A stretch of DNA of 64,000 bases from Algoriphagus oliviformis. Its GTDB lineage: Bacteria; Bacteroidota; Bacteroidia; Cytophagales; Cyclobacteriaceae. The notes under the pieces are model-generated. The model was not told the DNA's origin. It saw only the letters and a program-made list of their open reading frames with translations, and ran no database searches. Of this stretch, positions 9,043 to 17,840 are shown piece by piece; the first letter of the stretch is position 1, and the number at the start of each line of letters is the position of its first letter. The stretch covers positions 744,001 to 808,000 of the forward strand of contig NZ_JAFKCT010000001.1 of the NCBI RefSeq assembly GCF_017254915.1. The letters run 5' to 3'. The position numbers were made by a program, and so were the translations under genes.

Positions 9043-10265
9043 AGTTTTCCTTTTCCATCAAGCCCTTTCAATTCCTTCTGACTGTCCTTTTGCTGGGATG
9101 TTTAGGAGCGAGCACGCCTAAAAAACAACTTCGTGTGGAGTCAAAGCCCGTGGCTGCCTCCCTGGCGAAAGGCGAAAGCCAATACCTCGAAGGCCCCGCG
9201 GTGCTGAAGCTTGATGGCTATTTTGTCTGGGGGGCAAGTGTCCTGCAAGGCAGAGACGGGAAGTACCACATGGTTTTTTCCCTCTGGGAAAGCGGCCCCG
9301 AGCGGGATGTCTTCAACAACAGCTGGGTGCTGGAGAGCAAGCTGGGCTATGCGGTGTCGGACTATCCTGACCGGGATTTCAAGTTTCAAAAAATCATCCT
9401 GACGGGCGCTCTCCACGATGGAGACCAAGCATCCTGGGATGCGCAGACCGTCCACAATCCCCACCTGCGCCAGTTTGGGGACAAATACTACCTCTACTAT
9501 ATCGGAGGCAGGGATGCTGGGGAAGAAGTCGCTCCCGACCTCGACCGGAGATCCCGTGTGCAGCAGAGCCTCCAGATCGGCGTGATCGAATTTTCCTCCT
9601 TTGAGGATTTGCTGGCGGGAAAATTTGAACGGCCTACCGAGCCGCTGCTCAGTCCACGCACCCGTGTCAAAGCAGACCAAGTCCTGCTGCCCTCAGCTCC
9701 CGGCACGGAAGTGAAGCCGGACAACCTCATCGTGGTGAATCCCTCCGTGGACTACAATCCGAATACCGGCGAGTACATGCTGTTTTTCAAAGGCAACATC
9801 TACGAGCCGCACTGGAAAGGGGTGCATGGCGTGGCCACGAGCAAGAGCCCCACGGGGCCTTTCGTTCCCAAGGACAACTTCATCTTTGACGTGAAGATGC
9901 CGGACGGCTCCTTTGCCAGCGCGGAGGATCCCTATGTCTGGTACTCCAAGGCCTATGGCCGCTTTTTTGCCGTGGTCAAGGACTTCACCGGGAGGATTTC
10001 CGGAGGCAATCCCAAGGATTTGGCGATCCTGGAGTCCCAAGATGGGATAGACTGGAAGCTGGGCGAATATCCCCAGTTTCTCAAGCCGGAGATCACTTTG
10101 GCCGATGGGTCGCTGCAGAAGCTGAGCCGCCTAGAGCGCCCCCAGCTTTTGCTGGACAAGAAGGGCATCCCCCGCTACCTCTACGCCGCCGCGGCGGTGG
10201 ACAATGTCAACGGCAAGAAGGACGGAAGCTCCTTCAACGTCCACATTCCCCTGAAAATCAACTAA
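9039..10265 (+). CDS. Beta-propeller glycoside hydrolase, family not assigned, lipoprotein-like
   Basis: A 408-residue exported protein. The N-terminus has a long hydrophobic stretch ending in LLLGC (Cys21), a possible lipobox. The body has the repeats of a five-bladed beta-propeller hydrolase: WGASVLQGRDGKYHMVFSLW near 65-85, WDAQTVHNPHLRQFGDKYYL near 135-154, VVNPSVDYNPNTGEYMLFFK near 230-250 and SAEDPYVWYSKAYGRFFAVV near 288-307. The acidic residues in these blades are candidates for catalysis. This layout resembles GH43/GH32/GH117-type enzymes, but I do not recognise a specific CAZy family. Translational coupling to the preceding sulfatase and its place before fuconate dehydratase suggest it cuts a desulfated sugar from the glycan. 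Confidence 0.75.
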   Translation: MKFSFSIKPFQFLLTVLLLGCLGASTPKKQLRVESKPVAASLAKGESQYLEGPAVLKLDGYFVWGASVLQGRDGKYHMVFSLWESGPERDVFNNSWVLESKLGYAVSDYPDRDFKFQKIILTGALHDGDQASWDAQTVHNPHLRQFGDKYYLYYIGGRDAGEEVAPDLDRRSRVQQSLQIGVIEFSSFEDLLAGKFERPTEPLLSPRTRVKADQVLLPSAPGTEVKPDNLIVVNPSVDYNPNTGEYMLFFKGNIYEPHWKGVHGVATSKSPTGPFVPKDNFIFDVKMPDGSFASAEDPYVWYSKAYGRFFAVVKDFTGRISGGNPKDLAILESQDGIDWKLGEYPQFLKPEITLADGSLQKLSRLERPQLLLDKKGIPRYLYAAAAVDNVNGKKDGSSFNVHIPLKIN

Positions 10266-10279
10266 GCAATCAACCAAAA

Positions 10280-10298
10280 TGCGGGCATCGATCCCGCA
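10280..10298 (+). other. Intercistronic hairpin
   Basis: TGCGGG / CCCGCA with a 7-base loop lies in the 53-base gap between the glycoside hydrolase and fuconate dehydratase. No T-run follows, so it is more likely an mRNA processing or stability element, or a partial attenuator, than a full terminator. Confidence 0.4.
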
Positions 10299-10318
10299 TA
10301 CCTAGCCTATTAACCTAA

Positions 10319-11551
10319 ATGAAAAAAACACTGGTAATCAAAAGGGGACTATCGAGCGACATGCGTTTTGACCTGAAAAACGGTGCCGGCTCCGATGCGG
10401 TTCATGTCAATCCAGTCTATGCCTACGCGGTGTGCAAGCTACAGACCGACAGCCCCATCGAGGGAATAGGGCTGGCCTTCACCCTCGGCGCGGGCAACCG
10501 AATCGTGTGCGATGCCATCGACTACCTCGTCAAGCATATCGAGGGAAGGGAAATCCACGAGCTGATGGCGGACTTTGGTACGGTGTACAAGAAGATGGCC
10601 GACGACCCCAATTTCCGCTGGCTTGGCCCGCACAAAGGGGTCGTGCAGCTCGCGCTTGCCGCCGTGGTGAACGCTTGCTATGACCTCTGGGCGAAAGCCG
10701 AAGAAGTGCCGCTCTGGAAGTTGCTCACCGACCTGAGCCCCGAGGCGCTGGTCAACACGCTGGACTTTTCCTACTACGAAGACATCCTGACCCGAGCCGA
10801 AGCCATGCAGCTACTCCAGAGCCAAAAGGAAACCCGGCTCGAACGGGAGCTGATCGTGGAGACCGGCTATCCCGGCTACGACACCTCCGTGGGTTGGTTT
10901 AACTACTCCGATGAGCAGGTGCTGCGCAACGTACAGGAGGCCATGGAGCAGGGCTTCACCGCCATGAAGCTGAAAGTCGGCTCCAAGAGCGCCGAGCGGG
11001 ACATCCGGAGGGCGCGGATCGTGCGGAAAGCTGCGGGTGAGGATGCGACGATCATGTTTGACGCCAACCAGCAGTGGAATCTGCCCCAGGCTATAGAGAT
11101 CTGTAGGCAGCTGAAGGAGCTCAACCCCTTTTGGATCGAGGAGCCGACCCATCCCGACGACGTGCTGGCCCATGTTAGGCTGGCCGAGACGGTGAAAGTG
11201 CCTTTGGCGCTGGGCGAGCATGTGCCCAACAAGATCATTTTCAAAAACTTCCTCCAGTCGGGCTGCATGTCGTTTAACCAAGTCGATGCCGTGCGGGTAG
11301 GCGGCGTATCGGAGTTTATCCTGATCAGCCTGCTTTCGAAGAAAATGAACGTGCCGGTCGTACCCCATGTGGGCGACATGGGACAGATCCACCAGCATTT
11401 GGTGTTGTTTAACCATATCTCCGTGGGGCACCCGGCGCTCCTGCTGGAGCATATTCCCCATTTGAGGGACTATTTCAAGTTTCCGGTCACCATCGTGGAC
11501 GGCAAATACATCACGCCCCAGCAGCCGGGCATGAGCGCGGATTTGATCTGA
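10319..11551 (+). CDS. fucD: L-fuconate dehydratase (enolase superfamily)
   Basis: A 410-residue cytoplasmic enzyme converting L-fuconate to 2-keto-3-deoxy-L-fuconate; family members can also accept L-galactonate. The residues line up closely with the characterised Xanthomonas enzyme. These are catalytic lysines K217-x-K219 in MKLKVGS, magnesium ligands D248 (MFDANQQW), E274 (WIEEPTHPDD) and E300 (LGEHVPNK), and the general acid/base H350 in VVPHVGDMG. The segment GYPGYDTSVGWFNYSDE (about 183-199) is also typical. It marks a non-phosphorylating L-fucose route instead of the FucI/FucK/FucA route. The lactonase and the later 2-keto-3-deoxyfuconate dehydrogenase and cleavage enzymes of that route are not obvious in the window. 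Confidence 0.92.
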   Translation: MKKTLVIKRGLSSDMRFDLKNGAGSDAVHVNPVYAYAVCKLQTDSPIEGIGLAFTLGAGNRIVCDAIDYLVKHIEGREIHELMADFGTVYKKMADDPNFRWLGPHKGVVQLALAAVVNACYDLWAKAEEVPLWKLLTDLSPEALVNTLDFSYYEDILTRAEAMQLLQSQKETRLERELIVETGYPGYDTSVGWFNYSDEQVLRNVQEAMEQGFTAMKLKVGSKSAERDIRRARIVRKAAGEDATIMFDANQQWNLPQAIEICRQLKELNPFWIEEPTHPDDVLAHVRLAETVKVPLALGEHVPNKIIFKNFLQSGCMSFNQVDAVRVGGVSEFILISLLSKKMNVPVVPHVGDMGQIHQHLVLFNHISVGHPALLLEHIPHLRDYFKFPVTIVDGKYITPQQPGMSADLI

Positions 11552-11650
11552 TTGGGGCCAAAGCCAAAAAGCTTGGCTATTTTCCCAAAGAAGAAAGAAC
11601 CAAAGGCTATGCGGAGGAGAGCCCCCGCCCAACCCATTTTTCAGGATACC
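11552..11650 (+). repeat. Spacer with a degenerate copy of a dispersed intergenic element
   Basis: The 99 bases between fucD and the fucosidase stay in the fucosidase frame but would encode a Lys/Arg/Pro-rich leader with no signal features, so I treat them as non-coding. They contain CCCAAAGAAGAAAGAACCAA followed by AGG. This resembles the palindromic element at 21982-22018, where CCCAAAAGAACCAAAAGG occurs. A short inverted repeat GCCAA/TTGGC precedes it. Probably a decayed copy of an intergenic repeat. Confidence 0.4.
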
Positions 11651-14281
11651 ATGCACAAGAACCATACGCTTTACCTTCTAGCCAGCCTCTGCCTGCTGCT
11701 AGGCTACACCCCCTCCCTGGCGCAGGACAAAGTAGCAGTAGCTCCCAAAGAACTGGACACGCAGGTCTGGTACGACCGGCCTGCGGAGGCCTGGACGGAA
11801 GCCATCCCCATCGGCAATGGCTACATGGGTGCCATGGTGTTTGGCGGGATAGGAAGAGAACGCATCCAGCTCAATGAGGGCACGCTGTACTCCGGCGACC
11901 CGGATTACACCTACAAGGGGATGAATGTGCGCAAGCAGTATCCCGAAGTGATGGCGCTGCTGGAGGCTGGGGAATACAAACAGGCGCAGGATGTCATCCA
12001 GGCCGATTGGCTGGGACGGGCACAGGAGTGCTTTCAGCCTTTGGGTGATTTGTGGATGGATTTTGGGCACGAAGAGGCTACGGTGAAAGAATACAAAAGA
12101 AGCCTCGATCTGGAGACGGCCGTGGTAAAGGTCAGCTACAAAGTGGGCGAGGTCACCTATACCCGGGAGTATTTTGCCAGCTATCCCGATCGTCTGATCG
12201 CTGTGCGGGTCAGCGCGGACCGTCCCGGCCAAGTCGATTGCAAGCTGAGTCTCTCCACGCCCCATGAGCCCACGGAAAAGACATTTGTAGAAAAAGAACA
12301 GCTTGTGCTAAAGGGAAAGGCCCCCGGGATCGCGCTGAGGCGTGACCTCAAGTCGGTGATGGCGAGAGGGGATCAGTACAAGTATCCGGAGATTTTTGAC
12401 CTGGACGGGAGCGTCAGGCCCGGAGCCAGCGAAGTGATGTACGACGACCAGGTCTTTGGCCTTGGCATGGCATTCGACACGCGTGTGGAGACACGAGTAC
12501 AGGGAGGAAAGCTCGAGTATGGCGAAGCTTCCGTCTCGGTGAGCCGGGCAGATGAGGTGGTTTTTATTCTCTCAGCTGCGACCAGCTTCAATGGATTTGA
12601 CAAATCTCCGGCTTTCGAGGGAGTGGATGAGGAGGCCAAAGTAAAAGCTTTGCTGGGGCAAGCGCACTCCAAGAGCTATGAAAACCTGCGCCAAAGCCAC
12701 GTGGAGGACTATCAAAACCTATTCGGTCGAGTGAAAATCAGCCTGGCGAAAAAGTCCAGCCAGTCGGCGCTCCCTACCGACCAGCGGGTGAAATTCTTCG
12801 AAAACGGCAAAGATCCATCCTTGGTCGGCCTGTACTTCCAGTTTGGGCGGTACCTGATGATCGCGGGTTCCCGTCCCGGAGGGCAGCCGCTCAACCTGCA
12901 GGGAATCTGGAACGAGCAGGTCATCCCGCCCTGGGCCAGTGCCTACACCATGAACATCAATCTGGAGATGAACTATTGGCCGGCGGAAGTGACCAACCTC
13001 TCCGAGTGCCACGAGCCGCTTTTTGCCGCAATCAAAGAGCTGGCGGTCAATGGGAAGGCCACGGCCAAGGACATGTTTGGCAGCCAAGGCTGGACAGGCA
13101 ACCACAACATGTCCATCTGGAGGCAGACCGAGCCGGTGGATTTTTGCGCCTGTTCCTTTTGGCCCATGGTGGCGGGCTGGCTCACCAGTCACCTCTGGGA
13201 GCACTATCTTTTCACCGGGGACGTGGAGTTTTTGCGTGCGGAACTTTTCCCACTTTTGGAGGGCGCGGTGATGTTTTACAAAGATTGGCTGGTGGCCAAT
13301 GACTCGGGTTACCTCGTGACGCCCGTAGGCCACAGTCCCGAAAACCAGTTTGTCTTCCGAGAAAAAGAGACTTCCACCCAAAGCCCCGGACCCACCATGG
13401 ATATGGCCATCATTCGGGAGTCATTTGCGCGTTATTTGGATGCCAGCAGGCTTTTGGGGTATGAGACCGGATTGACTGCAGAAATTGCCGAGAAGCTGGA
13501 AAGACTCCTGCCCTATCAGATCGGCAAGCATGGACAGCTGCAGGAGTGGCAGTTTGACTTTGACGAGCAGGATCCTGAGCATCGGCATATTTCCCATCTC
13601 TATGGCTTTCATCCCGGCAACCAGATCAATTTGGAGCAAAATCCAGCGCTGAGCGCCGCAGTGAGGCAAAGCATGGAGCGGCGGACTGACCAGGCGACCG
13701 GCTGGTCTATGGGCTGGAAGGTGAACGTCTGGGCTAGGCTCCACGACGGAGACCGGGCGCTGAAGCTGCTGACCGACCTCCTGCATCTGGTCAGGGAAGG
13801 TGAGGCTGGCACCAGCAGGAGCGGTACCTACACCAATCTTTTTGACGCGCATCCACCCTTCCAGATCGACGGGAACTTTGGTGCTACGGCAGGCGTGGCA
13901 GAGATGCTTTTGCAGAGCCATGCCGGCAAGGTCGAGCTCCTTCCTGCATTGCCCGAGGCATGGGCGGAGGGAAAAATCACCGGACTCAAGGCCAGAGGAG
14001 GCTTCGAAGTGGATATGGAGTGGGAAAAAGGGAAGCTGAAGCAAGGCCAAATCCTCTCGCAGAAGGGCGGGCTGCTGCCTATCCGGTCAAAGACTCCGCT
14101 GAGGTTTGGAAAAGAAGTCCGTCTGGTAAAGGGCGGGGAAAACTCCTTGCTGCAGCCCATCGATCCCGGTGCTCCCCTCGTCCACCATCCTGAGAAGCTT
14201 GACGTCGAGGACTCCGAGCGGTCTTACGAGTATTTCATCCAAACCCAAGCAGGTGAGGTGCTTGTGTTTAGCGGGAGGTGA
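11651..14281 (+). CDS. GH95-family alpha-L-fucosidase (or alpha-L-galactosidase)
   Basis: An 876-residue exported enzyme. The start is chosen at the ATG giving [20 protein letters not shown], a signal peptide with likely cleavage after SLA; the in-frame extension upstream has no signal character. The N-terminal beta-sandwich carries the family hallmark [19 protein letters not shown] and [13 protein letters not shown]. In the (alpha/alpha)6 barrel, [14 protein letters not shown] contains the catalytic-water residues Asn435 and Asn437. A conserved SPEN segment lies near 562-565, and the base Asp740 lies in [10 protein letters not shown]. The family hydrolyses terminal alpha-L-fucose, classically 1,2-linked, and some members prefer alpha-L-galactose. 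With fuconate dehydratase just upstream and sulfatases around it, release of L-fucose (or L-galactose) from a sulfated glycan is the likely role. Confidence 0.94.
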   Translation: MHKNHTLYLLASLCLLLGYTPSLAQDKVAVAPKELDTQVWYDRPAEAWTEAIPIGNGYMGAMVFGGIGRERIQLNEGTLYSGDPDYTYKGMNVRKQYPEVMALLEAGEYKQAQDVIQADWLGRAQECFQPLGDLWMDFGHEEATVKEYKRSLDLETAVVKVSYKVGEVTYTREYFASYPDRLIAVRVSADRPGQVDCKLSLSTPHEPTEKTFVEKEQLVLKGKAPGIALRRDLKSVMARGDQYKYPEIFDLDGSVRPGASEVMYDDQVFGLGMAFDTRVETRVQGGKLEYGEASVSVSRADEVVFILSAATSFNGFDKSPAFEGVDEEAKVKALLGQAHSKSYENLRQSHVEDYQNLFGRVKISLAKKSSQSALPTDQRVKFFENGKDPSLVGLYFQFGRYLMIAGSRPGGQPLNLQGIWNEQVIPPWASAYTMNINLEMNYWPAEVTNLSECHEPLFAAIKELAVNGKATAKDMFGSQGWTGNHNMSIWRQTEPVDFCACSFWPMVAGWLTSHLWEHYLFTGDVEFLRAELFPLLEGAVMFYKDWLVANDSGYLVTPVGHSPENQFVFREKETSTQSPGPTMDMAIIRESFARYLDASRLLGYETGLTAEIAEKLERLLPYQIGKHGQLQEWQFDFDEQDPEHRHISHLYGFHPGNQINLEQNPALSAAVRQSMERRTDQATGWSMGWKVNVWARLHDGDRALKLLTDLLHLVREGEAGTSRSGTYTNLFDAHPPFQIDGNFGATAGVAEMLLQSHAGKVELLPALPEAWAEGKITGLKARGGFEVDMEWEKGKLKQGQILSQKGGLLPIRSKTPLRFGKEVRLVKGGENSLLQPIDPGAPLVHHPEKLDVEDSERSYEYFIQTQAGEVLVFSGR

Positions 14282-14413
14282 TGGGAATCCTTAAAAAATC
14301 AGGGAGTCAGACTGGAATTCGTCTCGGTTTTGTTCTCCATCCAGCCTGATTTTGAGACAATAGGAAGCCGAGGCTAAATTTATTTATTGCTAAAAATCAG
14401 CCGGTTATATTTT

Positions 14414-14468
14414 TTATTAGGGCAATAGGCCAATTTTTTTAACCGATCAATAGGGCTTTTGCCCTATT
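14414..14468. promoter_or_regulatory. Candidate operators upstream of susC
   Basis: Two related sites lie in the AT-rich part of the 277-base gap before susC. TTATTAGGGCAA (14414-14425) is the exact reverse complement of the 12-mer at 4860-4871. AATAGGGC-TTTT-GCCCTATT (14449-14468) is a perfect 8-bp inverted repeat with the same GCCCTA core. The earlier part of the gap (14282-14400) has only a weak long-loop repeat AAAATCAGG / CCTGATTTT that could be a terminator for the fucosidase operon. Binding by the TetR protein at 19594 is a proposal; the hairpin could also act in RNA. Confidence 0.5.
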
Positions 14469-14558
14469 ATGGATACCTTCCCTTCGGATATTCAGAATAT
14501 TCAGTTCCAGACTGTAGCTGAATGGAGATCCGGCTTTTCATAATCCATCCCTAACCTC

Positions 14559-17500
14559 ATGTTTCGTATGATTGACTCTACGATTGTGACCCGGCCAAAA
14601 TCCACGAAAGCGGCCGGAATCATCTCTCCACCTTGGAGGCTCTTCACCTGCTGCGTGGCGCTGCTTTTCCTGATGATGGGACAGCAAGCACGAGCACAAG
14701 AGGCTCTTTCAGTTTCCGGTACGGTGATAGACCAGGAGGCGCAGCTTCCGCTGCCAGGTCTGACCGTCATGGTAAAAGGTACCACCACAGGTACTGTCAC
14801 CGATGCCAATGGAAAGTATTCCATTCGTGTTCCTTCCACCAGCTCCACCTTGGTCTTTAGCTACATCGGCTACGCCACCCAGGAAATCCTGGTGGGCAAC
14901 CAAACCCAGATCAACGTCACCATGGGGCAGGATGTCTCCTCACTTGATGAGGTGGTCGTGGTGGGATATGGTACCCAAAAGAAAGCCAACCTGACCGGCT
15001 CGGTAGCAAATGCCGACATGGCCGTGGTGGCTGACCGGCCGATCACCAACCTGACCCAAGGACTCCAAGGAGCCGTGCCTGGCCTCAACATCGCCAGCAA
15101 CAGCGGTACGCCAGGCCAAAATCCCAGCATCAACATCCGAGGCGCTACCAGCATCAACGGTGGCCAGCCTTTGGTCTTGGTAGACGGTACCCAGATGAAC
15201 ATCAACAACATCAACCCACAGGATGTCGAAAGCGTCACGGTGCTGAAGGATGCGGCATCCGCTGCGATCTACGGTTCTCGGGCCGCCTTTGGTGTGATTC
15301 TGATCACGACCAAGAAAGGTGCAAGAAACACCAAGCCGCAGATCAGCTACTCGGGTAATTTCTACTCCGCAAGTCCTACGATCATCCCTGACAAGGTGGA
15401 TAGCTACAAGTATGCCTTGTACGCCAACAGCATGCTGACCAGCACCAACTCCGCGAAGTACTTCAACGACGAGCATCTGGCCCTGATCAAAGACCGGGTA
15501 GATGGCGTGATCACCAACGACTATACGCTGAAGGCCAATGGCACCTCCTACTACGAGCATGCCAACACCAAGTGGGAAGACCTGATGTACGATGATGCAG
15601 CTGTGGGACAAAACCATAACCTGTCCGTCTCTGGCGGTACCGAAAAAACCACCTATCGCGCCTCTTTCGCCTACGCAAAAGACGGTGGCATCGTGAAGGT
15701 GGGCAACGACAAGTACGAGCGCTACAACTTCAACACCAACATGAGCACCGAGGTGCGGAAGTGGCTGGTGGCAAAAGCCCAGGTCAACTTTACCTCTGCG
15801 GAGACCGACCTCCACAACCTCCCCGGCGGCAACTTTGGTCCATCCATCTTCCACGTCATCTGGAGAGCGAGACCGACATGGACTCCCTACTACGACGTCG
15901 ATGGTGTGCCTTATCAGACCTTCAGCCGACTGAATCCCCTCGCTACCATTGAGAAGGGCGGACGGGATCTCGACAAGACTTACAACCTGAATACCAAGGC
16001 TGGTGTAGAAATGACCTTCGAAGACTTCCAGGTGTTTTCCAACTACACTTTCAACCCCATCTTCAGAGAGGGACAGCGTAACCACAAGCAGTTCTATTCC
16101 ATCCAGCCTTGGAACAACCTGACTGTAAGCCCTGAAAGTGAGGCTTCCTACATCGAGCGTACCCACAACAATAGCTATTACTATGCCTTTGATATCTATG
16201 GGAAATACGCCAAGACCTTCGCCGAAGTCCACCAGGTACAGGCTACCTTGGGCTTCAACCAAGAGAATATGATCAGCACCTACGAGCGTGGCTACAACAC
16301 CCTGCTGATCAGCGACGACGTGCCCTCCCTATCCAATACCTTGGGTACTCCGCTGGTGTCTGATGACCACGACGAGTGGGCTTTGCGCAGCGTGTTTGCC
16401 CGTGTGAACTACAACTACAAAGAAAAATATCTGCTCGAGTTCAACGGGCGCTATGACGGCTCTTCCCGATTTGCCAAGGACAGCCGCTACGGCTTCTTCC
16501 CGTCTGTATCGGCAGGCTGGAAAGTGTCCGATGAGGCATTTTTGAAAGATGCCACCTGGATCAACCTCCTGAAAGTAAGAGGCTCCTACGGTGACCTGGG
16601 CAACCAAAACTCCGCTTTCCTCTATCCATTTGTGGGATACAACACCACGCTGCAGACCAACTGGATCACCAATGGCACCCGTCCTATCGGCCTCAGTCCA
16701 CAAAACCCCATCTCTGCCAGCAGAACTTGGGAGACCGTTTCCTCCGTCAACTTCGGTGCGGACATGATGTTCTTCAAGGGCAGGATGGACCTGACCTTCG
16801 ACGTGTACAGACGTGATACCAAAGGCATGCTCGTGCCGGGACAGGCGCTGCCGGGAATCTTCGGCGCACCGGCTCCCCAAGCAAACGCAGCCGACCTCCG
16901 GGTGAATGGCTGGGAGACCGCGATTGGCTGGATGGACGAGTTCAGCTCTGGCTTGCGATACAACGTGAACCTGGTCCTTGCTGACAGCAAAGGCGAGATC
17001 ACCAAATACGACAACCCCAACAATTCCCTTGCGGTAGCCTACTACACTGGCAAAACCATCGGGGAGATCTGGGGCTTTGAGACGGTGGGTCTTTTCCAAT
17101 CCCAAGAGGAAATCAACGACGCACCCAACCACGGTACCCTGAGCGGTGGCAACCTGATCCGTCCAGGCGATGTGCGCTATGCCGACCTCAATGGCGACGG
17201 CGTCATCAACAACGGAAAGAACACCTTGGAAGATCCGGGAGACAGAAGAGTCATCGGAAACGCCTCCCCAAGATACACCTATGGTATCCGCGGGGGAGTG
17301 GGCTACAAAGGCTTTGACCTGAGCGTATTCTTCCAAGGAGTAGCCAAGCGCGACTTCTGGATTGACGGGCCAATCATGTTTGGTGGAGACGGCGGTATCG
17401 GCAACATGATCGTCACCAACTACCTCTATGACAATGTCTGGAGCGATGGGTCTGATGGACTGCCGGTCAACACCGACGCCTACTACTTCAGACCGAGCCA

Positions 17501-17822
17501 GACTTCCGTAGTGGACCGAAACACCCTGGTGCAGACGCGATACCTGCAGGATGCGAGCTATCTGCGACTGAAAAACCTGACCGTGGGATATACCTTCTCC
17601 AATGAGCTCCTGAGCAAGATCAACCTCACGTCCGCAAGGGTGTTTGTCTCTGGCGAAAACCTCGTCACCTTCACCAAGCTCAATCCAAACTTTGACCCTG
17701 AAGTGTTGGATCCAGGCCAGGACAACCTGGGCGGTACCAGCTTCTCCAACGGTGGAGGCCAGTCCGGTAAGCTCTATCCGCTGTCGAAGAGAGTTTCTTT
17801 CGGTGTATCCGTAGGCTTCTAA
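14559..17822 (+). CDS. SusC-family TonB-dependent outer-membrane transporter
   Basis: A 1087-residue SusC protein. The signal peptide has its hydrophobic core at about 28-40 and likely cleavage at QARA/QEA (46/47). A carboxypeptidase-regulatory-like domain follows (about 52-130, with GLTVMVKGTTTGTVTDANGK), then a TonB plug (about 145-255, with SINIRGATSINGGQPLVLVD and SVTVLKDAASAAIYGSRAA), then the 22-strand barrel ending RVSFGVSVGF. There is no STN domain, so unlike the minus-strand SusC at 28200 it is not expected to signal through a FecR/sigma pair. A SusD gene begins 18 bases after its stop. It is preceded by the operator-like sites at 14414-14468 and probably imports the oligosaccharide processed by the neighbouring sulfatases and fucosidase. 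A second ATG three codons in is an alternative start. Confidence 0.96.
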   Translation: MFRMIDSTIVTRPKSTKAAGIISPPWRLFTCCVALLFLMMGQQARAQEALSVSGTVIDQEAQLPLPGLTVMVKGTTTGTVTDANGKYSIRVPSTSSTLVFSYIGYATQEILVGNQTQINVTMGQDVSSLDEVVVVGYGTQKKANLTGSVANADMAVVADRPITNLTQGLQGAVPGLNIASNSGTPGQNPSINIRGATSINGGQPLVLVDGTQMNINNINPQDVESVTVLKDAASAAIYGSRAAFGVILITTKKGARNTKPQISYSGNFYSASPTIIPDKVDSYKYALYANSMLTSTNSAKYFNDEHLALIKDRVDGVITNDYTLKANGTSYYEHANTKWEDLMYDDAAVGQNHNLSVSGGTEKTTYRASFAYAKDGGIVKVGNDKYERYNFNTNMSTEVRKWLVAKAQVNFTSAETDLHNLPGGNFGPSIFHVIWRARPTWTPYYDVDGVPYQTFSRLNPLATIEKGGRDLDKTYNLNTKAGVEMTFEDFQVFSNYTFNPIFREGQRNHKQFYSIQPWNNLTVSPESEASYIERTHNNSYYYAFDIYGKYAKTFAEVHQVQATLGFNQENMISTYERGYNTLLISDDVPSLSNTLGTPLVSDDHDEWALRSVFARVNYNYKEKYLLEFNGRYDGSSRFAKDSRYGFFPSVSAGWKVSDEAFLKDATWINLLKVRGSYGDLGNQNSAFLYPFVGYNTTLQTNWITNGTRPIGLSPQNPISASRTWETVSSVNFGADMMFFKGRMDLTFDVYRRDTKGMLVPGQALPGIFGAPAPQANAADLRVNGWETAIGWMDEFSSGLRYNVNLVLADSKGEITKYDNPNNSLAVAYYTGKTIGEIWGFETVGLFQSQEEINDAPNHGTLSGGNLIRPGDVRYADLNGDGVINNGKNTLEDPGDRRVIGNASPRYTYGIRGGVGYKGFDLSVFFQGVAKRDFWIDGPIMFGGDGGIGNMIVTNYLYDNVWSDGSDGLPVNTDAYYFRPSQTSVVDRNTLVQTRYLQDASYLRLKNLTVGYTFSNELLSKINLTSARVFVSGENLVTFTKLNPNFDPEVLDPGQDNLGGTSFSNGGGQSGKLYPLSKRVSFGVSVGF

Positions 17823-17840
17823 TCCCCAAACGATCCGATT

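Noticed and set aside
14940..17336. Two long minus-strand frames (440 and 335 codons) opposite susC
   Set aside because: Antisense shadows of a clear SusC gene; no signal peptide, motif or start context.
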